Assembly: GCF_021343995.1 (NCBI RefSeq)
Contig: NZ_JAJTTE010000001.1
Location: 124,001-188,000 of the forward strand
Origin: Pseudonocardia terrae
Lineage (GTDB): Bacteria; Actinomycetota; Actinomycetes; Mycobacteriales; Pseudonocardiaceae
Direction: 5' to 3'
Length of the DNA stretch: 64,000 nt
The notes under the pieces were generated by a model, which ran no database searches, was not told where the DNA came from, and was given only the letters and a program-made list of their open reading frames with translations. Shown piece after piece: positions 1-11,925 of this stretch. How positions within the stretch are numbered: the first letter of the stretch is position 1; each line of letters starts with the position of its first letter. Made by a program: the position numbers and the translations under genes.

Positions 1-1
1 G

Positions 2-301
2 GGCGGGTGGTCGTGGAAGTTCGACCCGCGGGTGTTCCTGCGCAACGCGCTCACCCCGGAGGACCTCGACATCCCCGGCTGCCGGGTCGCGCTCTTCCGC
101 GCCGAGCACGGGCTGATGCCGAAGCACATGGGCGAGATGGTGAGCGACCGGCTCGGCCGCGGGGTGCCCGTCGTCGAGATCCCCGCCGCCGCGCACCACG
201 TGATGATCGACTCACCGATCGCGCTGGTCACCGGCCTGCGTACGCTGCTGGCCGACTGGCGGCACTCCCGTGCCGCGACCCCCGGGGAGGTTCTGGCATG
301 A
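2..301 (+). CDS. alpha/beta hydrolase, C-terminal fragment
   Basis: The window opens inside this gene; the frame is open from base 2 and only the last 99 residues are present. The sequence has the end of an alpha/beta-hydrolase fold: a beta-strand/turn segment (GCRVALFRAEHGLMP), then a putative catalytic His in PAAAHHVMIDSP, followed by a closing helix that ends in LLADW. In this fold the late His completes a Ser-Asp-His triad, but the nucleophile region lies outside the window, so the substrate cannot be inferred. The TGA overlaps the ATG of the next gene (ATGA), which points to translational coupling with the thioesterase and a possible shared acyl or ester substrate. Confidence 0.7.
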   Translation, partial: GGWSWKFDPRVFLRNALTPEDLDIPGCRVALFRAEHGLMPKHMGEMVSDRLGRGVPVVEIPAAAHHVMIDSPIALVTGLRTLLADWRHSRAATPGEVLA

Positions 302-1092
302 CGGCGACCGAGCCGCGCCGCACACAGCCGACGTTGCTCGACCTGCTGGAGCTCGAGCGCATCGACCGCGATCTGTTCCGCGCGTGCACCGTCTTCGAGG
401 AGGACTACGCCCTGTTCGGCGGGCAGGTCGCCGCGCAGGCGCTGCTCGCGGCCGGCCGCACGGTGCCCGACGACCGGGTGCCGCACTCGTTGCACGGCTA
501 CTACCTGCGCGGCGGACACGCCTCCCGCCCGACGGTGTTCCAGGTGCACCGGGACCGCGACGGCCGCTCGTTCACCGCCCGCCGGGTCGTCGCGATCCAG
601 GACGGCGAGGTGATCTTCAACATGGCCGCGTCGTTCGCGGTGCCGCAGGACGGCCCGGACACCTCGGTCGATCCCGCGCCCGAGGCACCCGACCCCGAGA
701 CGCTCACCGGCGAGCCGGTCCCGCGGGTCTTCGGGTTCGAGGGGCGCACGGTCCGCGCCCACCCGGGCGCCCGCCGCTACCCGGTCCGCTACTGGACCCG
801 GTGCACGGAGCCGCTGCCGGTGGACCCGCTGGTGCACGCCTCGGCGCTGACCTACATCTCGGACATGTTCGGCGCGTTCCCGCCGGTCGACGGGGGAGTG
901 CCGGGCCCGAGCCTGGACCACGCGCTGTGGTTCCACCGCCCGGTCCGGGCCGACGACTGGATGCTCATCGACCTCGTGCCGCGCAGCGCCGCGGGCGGCC
1001 GCAACTGGTACACGGGCACGCTCCACGACCGCTCCGGCGGGCACGTCGCCAGCCTCACGCAAGAGTGCCTGTTCCGGTCACCCCGGTCCTGA
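298..1092 (+). CDS. tesB: acyl-CoA thioesterase II
   Basis: A 264-residue protein of the TesB family, which hydrolyses acyl-CoA to free fatty acid and CoA in the cytoplasm. It has the two hotdog halves expected of the family: residues about 12-115 (FGGQVAAQALLAA; LHGYYLRGG) and about 160-262. The second half has SLDHALWFHRP with the family's catalytic Asp at residue 207, and the terminal Gln in SLTQECLFR at residue 255. I chose the ATG at 298 because it overlaps the stop of the upstream hydrolase and gives the usual TesB N-terminus (LLDLLELERID). An in-frame extension upstream has no family character. A strong hairpin follows the stop codon. Confidence 0.9.
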   Translation: MTATEPRRTQPTLLDLLELERIDRDLFRACTVFEEDYALFGGQVAAQALLAAGRTVPDDRVPHSLHGYYLRGGHASRPTVFQVHRDRDGRSFTARRVVAIQDGEVIFNMAASFAVPQDGPDTSVDPAPEAPDPETLTGEPVPRVFGFEGRTVRAHPGARRYPVRYWTRCTEPLPVDPLVHASALTYISDMFGAFPPVDGGVPGPSLDHALWFHRPVRADDWMLIDLVPRSAAGGRNWYTGTLHDRSGGHVASLTQECLFRSPRS

Positions 1093-1131
1093 ACGCTCTG
1101 TTCCCGCCCCTGTCGGGGTCGGATCCGGGCA

Positions 1132-1169
1132 CGACGGCGGCGGCCCCGGCCTGAGGGCCGCCGCCGTCG
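1132..1169. terminator. bidirectional hairpin terminator between tesB and bldD
   Basis: A perfect 15-bp inverted repeat (CGACGGCGGCGGCCC with GGGCCGCCGCCGTCG, loop of 8) sits between two convergent genes. There is no T-run, as is usual for high-GC actinobacterial terminators. Confidence 0.7.
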
Positions 1170-1261
1170 GATCGCCGCTCCCGCTGGACCTGGTCCCGGT
1201 GCCGCGCGCCCTTCCCCGGTGCGCGGTCCCGTGCGGTGCGGAGGTCCGGTGCCGTCGGTTC

Positions 1262-1753
1262 CTACTCGACCCGGTGGGAGGGCCGTGCCTCCGGCGGCAG
1301 CACGCCCCAGTCGATGAGCTGGTCGGTCAGCTCGCCCGGGGTCATGTCGTAGATGATCGCCAGCGAACGCAGGTCCTCGGCCCGGATGGAGAGGACCTTG
1401 CCGTTGTAGTCGCCGCGCTGGGACTGGATCGCGGCGGCGTAGCGGGCCAGCGGGCCCACCTTGTCCGCGGGCAGCTGCTGGAGCCGCTCGAGGTTGATGA
1501 CGATCTTCGTGGCCGGCTCGGAGCCGGAGGGCACGCGGCCCTCGGGCAGCAGCTCGGCCACCGGGACGCCGTAGAAGTCGGCCAGCTCGGCGAGCTTCTG
1601 GACGGTCACCGCGCGGTCGCCGCGCTCGTAGGACCCGACGACCACCGCCTTCCAGCGGCCCCCGGACTTCTGTTCGACGCCGTGCAGCGACAGCCCCTGT
1701 TGCTGCCGGATGGCCCGGAGCTTGCTCCCGAGGGCCTTGGCGTAGTCGCCCAT
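1262..1753 (-). CDS. bldD: developmental master regulator BldD
   Basis: A 163-residue DNA-binding protein. The N-terminal XRE-type helix-turn-helix (about residues 5-70; KLRAIRQQQGLSLHGVEQKS, VVVGSYERGDRAVTV) is very close to my memory of Streptomyces BldD. The C-terminal domain carries RGD-x8-RAED with Arg113, Asp115, Arg124 and Asp127, which matches the cyclic-di-GMP signature RGD-x8-RxxD of BldD. In Streptomyces, BldD dimerised by tetrameric c-di-GMP represses sporulation genes during vegetative growth. The ATG at 1753 has a GAGGAG site about 9 bases upstream. It is transcribed away from the pyr operon. The conserved ligand residues suggest that c-di-GMP control is kept; the regulon here is unknown. 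Confidence 0.95.
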   Translation of the reverse strand: MGDYAKALGSKLRAIRQQQGLSLHGVEQKSGGRWKAVVVGSYERGDRAVTVQKLAELADFYGVPVAELLPEGRVPSGSEPATKIVINLERLQQLPADKVGPLARYAAAIQSQRGDYNGKVLSIRAEDLRSLAIIYDMTPGELTDQLIDWGVLPPEARPSHRVE

Positions 1754-2296
1754 GTGGCGATCTCCTCATTCCTGGTCTTCTCGGCCGCTGTGGGCCGAAA
1801 GTGGACCTCGTACCGCTGAGTGGTGAGCGGGTGCTGCTGAGCGCCGACGCGCTCCGGTGGTGCTCGCTGGTCTCGTCGTGGGACGAGGTCGGTGTCGCCG
1901 CCGCGGCGGCCACCCTCGCCACTGTCGATCAATACGCAGAGTAATCATGCGCCGGTGTCGCGTCGCAGGTCAAGCCGGGTGGCCCCGGACGGGGGCCAGG
2001 TCGGACATTCCCACCCGATCGAACGACGGTTCGTCCCCCGTCAGCGGTATCAATCGGGCATCCCGCCTGGCCGGCCGCGACGGCCCGCGAGCGTTGGGAC
2101 GCATGGTGAACGTGTGGGTGTGGCACTGCGTGACAGTACGGGCGGTGACGGTCGCGGGGAGCGCCCACGCCGCGCGCTGGGGACCGGAAGGGGACCGGCG
2201 TGTTGCCCGATCGTGACGAACCCGTGACCTGGTGTGGTCCCCGCGGACGTGACCGACGGCGCTCCCGCCCGGCCGCGACGACCACCCGCCGCTTGA

Positions 2297-2302
2297 TAAC
2301 CT
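2297..2302 (+). promoter_or_regulatory. candidate -10 box of the pyr operon
   Basis: TAACCT fits the actinobacterial TANNNT -10 pattern. Transcription starting about 7 bases later would give a leader of roughly 49 nt that contains the whole PyrR hairpin. No convincing -35 is visible. Confidence 0.5.
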
Positions 2303-2315
2303 CGGACCCCGACAG

Positions 2316-2349
2316 TCCTTTAACCCCGTCCCGTGAGGCGGGAAAGGAG
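2316..2349 (+). promoter_or_regulatory. PyrR-binding RNA hairpin that sequesters the pyrR Shine-Dalgarno
   Basis: TCCTTT (2316-2321) can pair with AAAGGA (2343-2348), which is the ribosome binding site of pyrR. Above it, CCCG (2325-2328) pairs with CGGG (2339-2342), closing the loop segment TCCCGTGAGG. That loop matches the PyrR binding-loop pattern (UCC-x-GNGAGG) known from Bacillus and actinobacteria. The layout indicates translational repression: PyrR with UMP would hold the lower stem closed and hide the AAAGGAG site. There is no attenuator terminator, so control is most likely at translation initiation. Confidence 0.85.
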
Positions 2350-2357
2350 AGCACCTC

Positions 2358-3032
2358 GTGGCGAACGATCGCCGCGGGGACGTCGGCGAGGGGCAGGCTC
2401 CTGCCCGGGAGCTGCTGAGCAGCGCCGACGTCGCCCGCACCATCGCGCGCATCGCGCACCAGATCATCGAGAAGACCGCGTTCGGGCCGGGCAACACCGG
2501 TGACCTCGTCCTCCTCGGCATCCCCACCCGCGGGGCCGTGCTGGCCCGCAGGCTCGCCGCCGCGATCACCGACTTCACCGGCGTCGCCCCGGCCGTCGGC
2601 TCGATCGACGCGACCCTCTACCGGGACGACCTGCGCCGCGGCCCCACCCGCGCGCTCGTCGACACCGCGGTGCCGGAGGGCGGGATCGACGGCAAGCTCG
2701 TCGTCCTCGTCGACGACGTCCTCATGTCGGGCCGCACCACCCGCGCGGCGCTCGACGCCCTGAGCGACGAGGGCCGCCCGCGCGCCGTGCAGCTCGCCGT
2801 CCTGGTCGACCGCGGCCACCGCGAGCTGCCGATCCGGGCGGACTACGTGGGCAAGAACGTGCCCACCTCGCGCGCCGAGAAGATCCTGGTCCGGCTCACG
2901 GAGTCCGACGACCGGGACGGGGTACTGATCCAGCGGCCGGAGCCGGGGCCCGGGGAGCCGGCGGTCGGCCCGGAGGTGGAGCCGACCATCGACACGGAGG
3001 CGGAGCCGACCACGGACGGAGGGGACGCGTGA
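2358..3032 (+). CDS. pyrR: bifunctional pyr operon regulator / uracil phosphoribosyltransferase PyrR
   Basis: A 224-residue type I phosphoribosyltransferase. The PRPP loop is [13 protein letters not shown] (residues 116-128), with the VDDVL acidic pair and the SGRTT phosphate-binding turn. PyrR binds pyr mRNA in a UMP/PRPP-dependent way and has weak uracil phosphoribosyltransferase activity. The GTG at 2358 follows AAAGGAG, which lies inside the hairpin upstream, so the gene is probably autoregulated. The last 35 or so residues form an acidic Pro/Glu tail with a repeated EPTIDTE/EPTTDG pattern beyond the usual 180-190 residue family length; the tail looks disordered. The stop overlaps pyrB (GTGA). 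Confidence 0.95.
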   Translation: MANDRRGDVGEGQAPARELLSSADVARTIARIAHQIIEKTAFGPGNTGDLVLLGIPTRGAVLARRLAAAITDFTGVAPAVGSIDATLYRDDLRRGPTRALVDTAVPEGGIDGKLVVLVDDVLMSGRTTRAALDALSDEGRPRAVQLAVLVDRGHRELPIRADYVGKNVPTSRAEKILVRLTESDDRDGVLIQRPEPGPGEPAVGPEVEPTIDTEAEPTTDGGDA

Positions 3033-3973
3033 AGCACCTGCTCTCGATCGCGGACCTCGACGCGGCGACCGCGACCGGTCTGCTGGACACCGCGAGCAGG
3101 CTCAAGGACACGCTGCTGGGCCGTGAGGTCCGCAAGCTGCCCACGCTGCGCGGCCGCACCGTCGTCACGCTGTTCTACGAGGACTCGACCCGGACCAGGG
3201 TGTCCTTCGAGGTCGCCGGCAAGTGGATGAGCGCCGACACGATCAACGTCAGCGCCAAGGGCTCGTCGGTGTCGAAGGGCGAGTCGCTGCGCGACACGTC
3301 GCTGACGATCTCCGCGATGGGCGCGGACTGCGTGATCGTCCGGCACCCCGCGTCGGGTGCGGCGCACCGGATCGCCGGGTGGGCCGACAAGGACGCGGGC
3401 ACGACGGGCACCCACACCTCGATCGTCAACGCGGGCGACGGCACCCACGAGCACCCCACCCAGGCGCTGCTCGACGCGGCCACGCTCCGGGAGCGGCTGG
3501 GCTCGGTCGCCGGGCGCCGGATCGGGATCGTCGGCGACGTGCTGCACTCCCGGGTCGCCCGGTCCAACGTGCTGCTGCTCTCCACCCTCGGCGCGGAGGT
3601 CGTGCTGATCGCCCCGCCGACGCTGCTGCCCACGGGCGTCGCGGAGTGGCCCTGCCGGGTCGCGCACCACCTCGACGCCGAGCTGCCCGCGCTCGACGCG
3701 GTGATGATGCTGCGGGTGCAGGCCGAGCGGATGCACGGCGGCTTCTTCCCGAGCGCCCGCGAGTACTCGGTCACCTACGGGCTCAACGAGCGCCGGCTCG
3801 CCCTGCTGCCCGAGGGCACGCCCGTCCTGCACCCCGGTCCGATGGTGCGCGGCATGGAGATCGCGCCCGCCGTGGCCGACGCCCCCAACGCCGCGGTCCT
3901 CGCCCAGGTGCGCAACGGCGTGCACGTGCGGATGGCCGTCCTCTACCACCTGCTCGCCGGAGCGCCCGAATGA
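3029..3973 (+). CDS. pyrB: aspartate carbamoyltransferase catalytic chain
   Basis: A 314-residue enzyme that joins carbamoyl phosphate and aspartate to give N-carbamoyl-aspartate, the second step of UMP synthesis. The carbamoyl-phosphate loop STRTR is at residues 53-57, the flexible SVSKGES loop at about 80-86 and HPTQALLD starts at residue 142; all are family signatures. The length is normal for a catalytic chain. No pyrI regulatory subunit is present, as expected outside enterobacteria and archaea. GTG start overlapping the pyrR stop and ATGA overlap with pyrC indicate tight translational coupling. Confidence 0.97.
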   Translation: MKHLLSIADLDAATATGLLDTASRLKDTLLGREVRKLPTLRGRTVVTLFYEDSTRTRVSFEVAGKWMSADTINVSAKGSSVSKGESLRDTSLTISAMGADCVIVRHPASGAAHRIAGWADKDAGTTGTHTSIVNAGDGTHEHPTQALLDAATLRERLGSVAGRRIGIVGDVLHSRVARSNVLLLSTLGAEVVLIAPPTLLPTGVAEWPCRVAHHLDAELPALDAVMMLRVQAERMHGGFFPSAREYSVTYGLNERRLALLPEGTPVLHPGPMVRGMEIAPAVADAPNAAVLAQVRNGVHVRMAVLYHLLAGAPE

Positions 3974-5274
3974 CAGACCTGCTGAACGACTTACTGATCC
4001 GCAACGCCCGGCCCTACGGCGAGGAGGCCGTCGACCTGCTCGTGCAGGACGGCGTCGTCACCGAGATCGGCACCGGCCTCGCCGCGCCCGAGGGCACCGA
4101 GGTGCTCGACGCCGGCGGGCACGTGCTGCTGCCCGGGCTCGTCGACCTGCACGTGCACCTGCGCGAGCCCGGCGGCGAGGAGTCCGAGACCATCGAGACC
4201 GGCTCGCACGCCGCCGCGCTCGGCGGCTTCACCGCGGTCTTCGCGATGCCGAACACGGACCCGGTGGCGGACACCGCCGTCGTCGTGGAGCACGTGCGGC
4301 GCCGCGGCGAGGAGGTCGGCCTGGTCGACGTCCACCCGGTCGGCGCCGTGACCACCGGGTTGAAGGGCGCGAAGCTCGCCGAGCTCGGGACCATGGCGAC
4401 GTCCGCGGCCCAGGTCCGGATGTTCTCCGACGACGGGCGCTGCGTGAACGACCCGCTGATCATGCGGCGGGCTCTGGAGTACGCGAGCGCGCTCGACGTC
4501 GTGATCGCCCAGCACGCCGAGGACCACCGGCTCACCGACGGTGCGCAGGCACACGAGGGCGCGATCGCGTCCCGGCTGGGTCTGGCCGGGTGGCCCGCCA
4601 CGGCGGAGGAGACCGTGGTCGCACGGGACTGCGCGCTGGCCCGTGAGGCCGGCGCCGCGCTGCACGTCTGCCACGTCTCCTCGCTGCACTCGATCGCGGT
4701 GCTGCGGGCGGCGAAGGCGCAGGGCGTGCGGGTCAGCGCCGAGGTCACCCCGCACCACCTGCTGCTCACCGACGGGCGGCTGACCGGCTACGACCCGGTC
4801 AACAAGGTCAACCCCCCGCTGCGCACGGGGGCGGACACGCAGGCCATGCGCGAGGCGCTGGCCGAGGGCGTGATCGACGTCGTCGCCACCGACCACGCCC
4901 CGCACGCGTCTCAGTACAAGGACACGGAATGGGCGGCCGCGAAGCCGGGCATGCTGGGGCTGCAGACGGCGCTGTCGGTCGTGATCCACACGATGGTCGA
5001 GCCGGGCCTGCTGGACTGGCACGGGGTCGCGCGGGTGATGTCGGAGCGGCCGGCCGAGATCGTCGACCTGCCGGACCAGGGCCGGCCGATCGCGGTCGGG
5101 GAGCCGGCGACGTTCGCGCTGGTCGACCCGGACGCGCAGTGGACGGTGCGCGGCGCGGCACTGGCCAGCAGGGCGGCGAACACGCCGTACGAGGGAATGC
5201 GGCTGCCCGGAGCGGTGGCCGCGACGGTTCTGCGTGGCCGGATCACGGCCCGCGACGGGAAGGTTGTGGCATGA
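3970..5274 (+). CDS. pyrC: dihydroorotase, class I
   Basis: A 434-residue zinc amidohydrolase that cyclises carbamoyl-aspartate to dihydroorotate. Metal and catalytic residues are visible: His61 and His63 in [11 protein letters not shown], Asp154 in FSDDGRC, His182, His235, and the catalytic Asp308 in VATDHAPH. Asp154 in place of a carboxylated Lys is typical of class I enzymes of the Aquifex/Bacillus type. The ATG at 3970 overlaps the pyrB stop. The stop overlaps the carA ATG directly, so the small membrane protein found between pyrC and carA in many actinobacteria is absent here. Confidence 0.97.
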   Translation: MTDLLNDLLIRNARPYGEEAVDLLVQDGVVTEIGTGLAAPEGTEVLDAGGHVLLPGLVDLHVHLREPGGEESETIETGSHAAALGGFTAVFAMPNTDPVADTAVVVEHVRRRGEEVGLVDVHPVGAVTTGLKGAKLAELGTMATSAAQVRMFSDDGRCVNDPLIMRRALEYASALDVVIAQHAEDHRLTDGAQAHEGAIASRLGLAGWPATAEETVVARDCALAREAGAALHVCHVSSLHSIAVLRAAKAQGVRVSAEVTPHHLLLTDGRLTGYDPVNKVNPPLRTGADTQAMREALAEGVIDVVATDHAPHASQYKDTEWAAAKPGMLGLQTALSVVIHTMVEPGLLDWHGVARVMSERPAEIVDLPDQGRPIAVGEPATFALVDPDAQWTVRGAALASRAANTPYEGMRLPGAVAATVLRGRITARDGKVVA

Positions 5275-6469
5275 CCAGCCCCACCATCGACGCAGTGCTC
5301 GTCCTCGAGGACGGGCGGATCTTCCGGGGCGAGGCCTTCGGCGCCGTGGGCGAGACCCTGGGCGAGGCCGTGTTCACCACGGGAATGACGGGCTACCAGG
5401 AGACCCTGACGGACCCGTCGTACCACCGCCAGATCGTGGTGCAGACGGCCCCGCAGATCGGCAACACCGGCTGGAACGACGAGGACGACGAGTCCACCGG
5501 CATCCAGGTCGCCGGGTACGCGGTGCGCGACCCCAGCCGCCGGCCGTCGAACTGGCGGTCCACCGGCTCGCTGGAGGACGCCCTGCGGACCCAGGGCATC
5601 GTCGGCATCGCCGAGATCGACACCCGCGCCGTCGTGCGGCACCTGCGCGAGCGCGGCGCCATGCGCGCCGGCGTCTTCTCCGGTACCTCGCTGGGGTCGG
5701 ACGAGATGCTCGTCGAGCGCGTGAAGCAGAGCCCGGGCATGGAGGGTGCCGACCTCTACGGCGCGGTCACCACGAGGACCCCGTACGTCCGAGAGGCGGT
5801 GGGGGACAAGAAGTTCACGGTCGCCGCGCTCGACGTCGGGATCAAGTTCAACACCCCGCGGATGATGACCCAGCGCGGTATCGAGGTGCACGTGCTGCCG
5901 GCCGACACCTCGTTCGAGCAGCTGCTCGCCGTCAACCCCGACGGGGTCTTCATCTCCAACGGCCCGGGCGACCCGGCCACGGCCGACGTCCCGGTGGAGC
6001 TCACCCGGCAGGTGCTGGAGCGGCGGATCCCGCTGTTCGGCATCTGCTTCGGCAACCAGATCCTGGGCCGGGCGCTCGGCCGCGGGACCTACAAGCTGCG
6101 CTACGGCCACCGCGGCATCAACATCCCGGTCGTGGAGCACGCCACCGGACGGGTCGCGATCACCTCGCAGAACCACGGCTTCGCGGTCGAGGGCAGCGCG
6201 GGGGAGCGCTTCGACACCCCGTTCGGCACCGGCGTCGTCAGCCACACCTGCCCCAACGACGGCTGCGTCGAGGGGCTCACCGGCCTGGACTTCCCGGCCT
6301 TCAGCGTGCAGTACCACCCGGAGGCGGCCGCGGGCCCGCACGACGCCGCGGACCTGTTCGACCGCTTCTGCCAGCTCATGACGGACAACCCGGTGGCCCA
6401 CGGGCCGGCCGGGACCGAGGACTCGGGCGGGCGACACCGCCTGCTCGACCAGAACGGGGGAGCGGTCTG

Positions 6470-6470
<1 letters not shown>
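5271..6470 (+). CDS. carA: carbamoyl-phosphate synthase, small (glutaminase) subunit
   Basis: A 399-residue glutamine amidotransferase subunit that supplies ammonia to CarB. The N-terminal CPSase small-chain domain (about 1-175; [17 protein letters not shown]) is followed by a class I amidotransferase domain. The triad is Cys259 in FGICFGNQ with His349 and Glu351 in [11 protein letters not shown]; the oxyanion-hole ISNGPGDP is at about 228-235. The last 25 residues are a short non-conserved tail. The start overlaps pyrC and the stop shares one base with the carB ATG. Confidence 0.97.
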
Positions 6471-9795
<3,325 letters not shown>

Positions 9796-9796
<1 letters not shown>

Positions 9797-9862
9797 TCGC
9801 GTTATGGAACCATGATGCGATTTCCGACGGTTCTTCTCGGCGGTATGGAACCACAATGCGGT
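9796..9862 (+). repeat. imperfect palindrome plus partial second copy, carB-pyrF gap
   Basis: ATCGCGTTATGG (9796-9807), AA, CCATGATGCGAT (9810-9821) forms a 12-bp imperfect inverted repeat whose two mismatches become G-U pairs in RNA. A related word, TATGGAACCACAATGCGG, recurs at 9844-9861, 41 bases after its partner at 9803. The element is much more AT-rich than its surroundings and fills most of the 82-base gap inside the pyr operon. Confidence 0.6.
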
Positions 9863-9878
9863 CGAATCGGGGTGGGTC

Positions 9879-10709
9879 GTGAGCTTCGGGAAGCGGCTCG
9901 CCGCGGCCGTCGACCGCTTCGGGCCGCTCTGCGCCGGCATCGACCCGCACCCCGGGCTGATCGCCGAGTGGGGTCTCACGGACGACGCGGACGGGCTGTC
10001 CCGGTTCTGCGCCGTCGCCGTCGAGGCGCTGGCCGGGCACGTCGCCGTGGTGAAGCCGCAGGCGGCGTTCTTCGAGCGGCACGGGTCGCGGGGGATCGCC
10101 GTCCTGGAGCGAACCCTCGCCGACCTCGCCGGTACGGGCACGCTGTCGCTGCTCGACGTCAAGCGCGGCGACATCGGCTCGACCATGGACGGCTACGCCG
10201 ACGCCTACCTCGGCGTCGGCGCGGCCGTCGCGGCGGATGCGATCACGGTCTCGCCGTACCTGGGGTTCGGGTCCCTCGAGCCGGCCTTCCGGGTCGCCGA
10301 GGAGGCCGGGCGCGGCGTGTTCGTGCTGGCCCGCACGTCGAACCCCGAGGGCGGCTCGGTGCAGCTGGCGAGCGCCGACGGCCGCACGGTCGCCCAGGCG
10401 GTGGTCGACGGCGCGGCGGGCCGCAACGCCGGCGCGTCGCCGCTGGGCGGGGTCGGCGTGGTGGTCGGTGCCACCCACGACCACGGCCTCGAGCTCGGCG
10501 CCCTCAACGGCGCCGTGCTGGCCCCCGGGCTCGGGGCCCAGGGCGCCACGCCGCGGGACGTCGCGGAGCGCTTCGCGGGCCTCTCCGGGCTCGTCCTGCC
10601 CGCGGCCTCCCGGTCGATCCTCAAGGCCGGACCGGAGCCCGCGGCCCTGCGGTCAGCGGCCGAGGCCCAGCGGGACGAGCTGGCGGCGGCACTCACCGCC
10701 CTGCGCTGA
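9879..10709 (+). CDS. pyrF: orotidine-5'-phosphate decarboxylase, type 2
   Basis: A 276-residue enzyme for the last step of UMP synthesis. The catalytic Asp93-x-Lys95-x2-Asp98 array is visible in LLDVKRGDIGST, and SPYLGFGSLEP and LAPGLGAQG resemble the phosphate-binding end of the TIM barrel. The length and CAGIDPHP opening match the longer type 2 form found in mycobacteria rather than the short E. coli form. The GTG at 9879 has a GGGGTGGG site close upstream. Unlike the other operon joints, this one has an 82-base gap with a palindrome. pyrD and pyrE are not in the window. Confidence 0.95.
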   Translation: MSFGKRLAAAVDRFGPLCAGIDPHPGLIAEWGLTDDADGLSRFCAVAVEALAGHVAVVKPQAAFFERHGSRGIAVLERTLADLAGTGTLSLLDVKRGDIGSTMDGYADAYLGVGAAVAADAITVSPYLGFGSLEPAFRVAEEAGRGVFVLARTSNPEGGSVQLASADGRTVAQAVVDGAAGRNAGASPLGGVGVVVGATHDHGLELGALNGAVLAPGLGAQGATPRDVAERFAGLSGLVLPAASRSILKAGPEPAALRSAAEAQRDELAAALTALR

Positions 10710-10919
10710 ACCGCCGTGACCGCCCCACGCTGAACCCTGCGCCGGACAGGGCCCGACCCGGCCCGCGAGTGGCCGCGGCGGCCGGTTGATACCTCCGGAG
10801 CACGGATTCACCCGTTCGGAGGGGATGGTGGCACCCTGGTGCCCTGCCCCACGGCCCGGCAGGCTGTGCTGACCGCGCGGCCGGGACCGGAGCCGCGCGG
10901 GTCGGGGGAGGTGCCGTCG

Positions 10920-11309
10920 GTGACCGGAACGGTGGACGAGGTGGTGGACGTCCTCATCGTGGACGACCAGCGCCCGTTCCGGACGGTGGCGCGCACCGTC
11001 GTGGGGATGGTCGGCGGCTGGCGGGTGGCCGCCGAGGCCGAGACCGGCGAGCAGGCCCTGGTGGAGGCCGAACGGGTGCATCCCGCGGTCGTGCTCATGG
11101 ACATCAACCTGCCCGGGATCAGCGGGATCGAGGCCACCCGGCGGATCCTTGCGGGCGATCCGGCGGCCCGCGTGGTGCTCCTGTCGACCTACGCGCTGGA
11201 CGATCTCCCCGGCGACGCGGCGCGGTGCGGGGCCGTGGCGTACATCAACAAGGAAGACCTCACACCGGCACGGCTGCGCGCCCTGGGGCCGGTGGAACGG
11301 GCGGGCTGA
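10920..11309 (+). CDS. stand-alone response-regulator receiver protein
   Basis: A 129-residue receiver domain without an output domain. Residues match the family: the acidic pair in LIVDDQ, the phospho-acceptor Asp in VVLMDINLPG, Ser/Thr in LLSTYA and Lys in INKEDL. Such proteins relay phosphate or act through a partner protein rather than binding DNA. No histidine kinase is adjacent, so its input is unknown. I chose the GTG at 10920 because GGGGGAGG lies 8-9 bases upstream; GTG 10911 or 10839 in the same frame would add residues with no domain character. It lies 210 bases after pyrF, and that gap shows no other gene. Confidence 0.8.
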   Translation: MTGTVDEVVDVLIVDDQRPFRTVARTVVGMVGGWRVAAEAETGEQALVEAERVHPAVVLMDINLPGISGIEATRRILAGDPAARVVLLSTYALDDLPGDAARCGAVAYINKEDLTPARLRALGPVERAG

Positions 11310-11415
11310 GCGCCGCGGCGCCCCCGCACGCACGATTCGTGACGGACGACACCGGTGACGCGCCGGTCCCGCGCGCCGAACGGGCGCGTCGCCGTAGCCC
11401 CCGCGCGGCCCCTCG

Positions 11416-11499
11416 TGGTATCACCCGGACGGGTGTGGGCGACCGTGCCTGTGGCATCAAACCCACAGGTGGCACCCCCGTTGGCATCCCGAACGGGTG
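11416..11499 (+). repeat. three direct repeats upstream of mihF
   Basis: Three related words, TGGTATCACCCGGACGGGTG (11416-11435), TGGCATCAAACCCACAGGTG (11452-11471) and TGGCATCCCGAACGGGTG (11482-11499), share TGGYATC then CRGGTG. They lie 36 and 30 bases apart, about 100-185 bases before the mihF start. The second contains the inverted repeat CCTGTGG / CCACAGG (11448-11469). They may be sites for a regulator, but no known box is matched. Confidence 0.5.
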
Positions 11500-11599
11500 C
11501 GTGGGTACGTTCGCTCCCGGCCCCCGGCACACCCACCGGGGACGGCGATCGCCGCCACCGGACGATCGCCCTCGCGCACGACGAAAGACGGAGGAGACC

Positions 11600-11914
11600 G
11601 TGGCCCTTCCCCAGCTGACCGAGGAACAGCGTGCCGCCGCGTTGGAGAAGGCCGCGGCCGCCCGCCGGGCCCGGGCAGAGCTGAAGGACCGGCTCAAGCG
11701 CGGCGGGATCACCCTCGCCGAGGTGCTGAAGCAGTCCGACACCGACGAGGTGCTCGGCAAGATGAAGGTGTCGGCCCTGCTCGAGGCCCTGCCCAGCGTC
11801 GGCAAGGTCCGCGCGGCGCAGATCATGGAGCGCCTCGAGATCGCCCCGAGCCGCCGCCTGCGCGGCCTCGGCGAGCGGCAGCGCAAGGCGCTGCTGGCCG
11901 AGTTCCCTTCCTGA
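11600..11914 (+). CDS. mihF: integration host factor, actinobacterial type (mIHF)
   Basis: A 104-residue nucleoid-associated protein unrelated to enterobacterial IHF. The N-terminal long helix is rich in Ala, Arg and Glu (LTEEQRAAALEKAAAARRAR), and the helix-hairpin-helix is in ALPSVGKVRAAQIMERL with the basic RLRGLGERQRKAL tail. In Streptomyces and mycobacteria this essential protein bends DNA and supports phage L5-type integration and chromosome compaction. The GTG at 11600 has GGAGGAG 4-5 bases upstream. The next gene is gmk, 11 bases on, an order conserved in actinobacteria. Confidence 0.95.
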   Translation: MALPQLTEEQRAAALEKAAAARRARAELKDRLKRGGITLAEVLKQSDTDEVLGKMKVSALLEALPSVGKVRAAQIMERLEIAPSRRLRGLGERQRKALLAEFPS

Positions 11915-11925
11915 GAGGGAGCGGC

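Larger units (their letters stand above)
1754..2357. other. 600-base divergent intergenic region, bldD / pyrR
   Basis: I see no convincing gene here. The bldD side holds an AT-richer island at about 1925-1950 with a possible minus-strand -10 (TACTCT, the complement of 1937-1942). The middle has repeated GTGAC words (for example 2131-2135, 2145-2149, 2213-2217, 2224-2228) that could be regulator half-sites. The pyrR side holds the -10 and the PyrR hairpin listed separately. Confidence 0.4.

Noticed and set aside
11248..11914. Long upstream extension of mihF in the same frame
   Set aside because: The extension shows no family character, while GTG 11600 has a strong GGAGGAG and gives the usual mIHF length.
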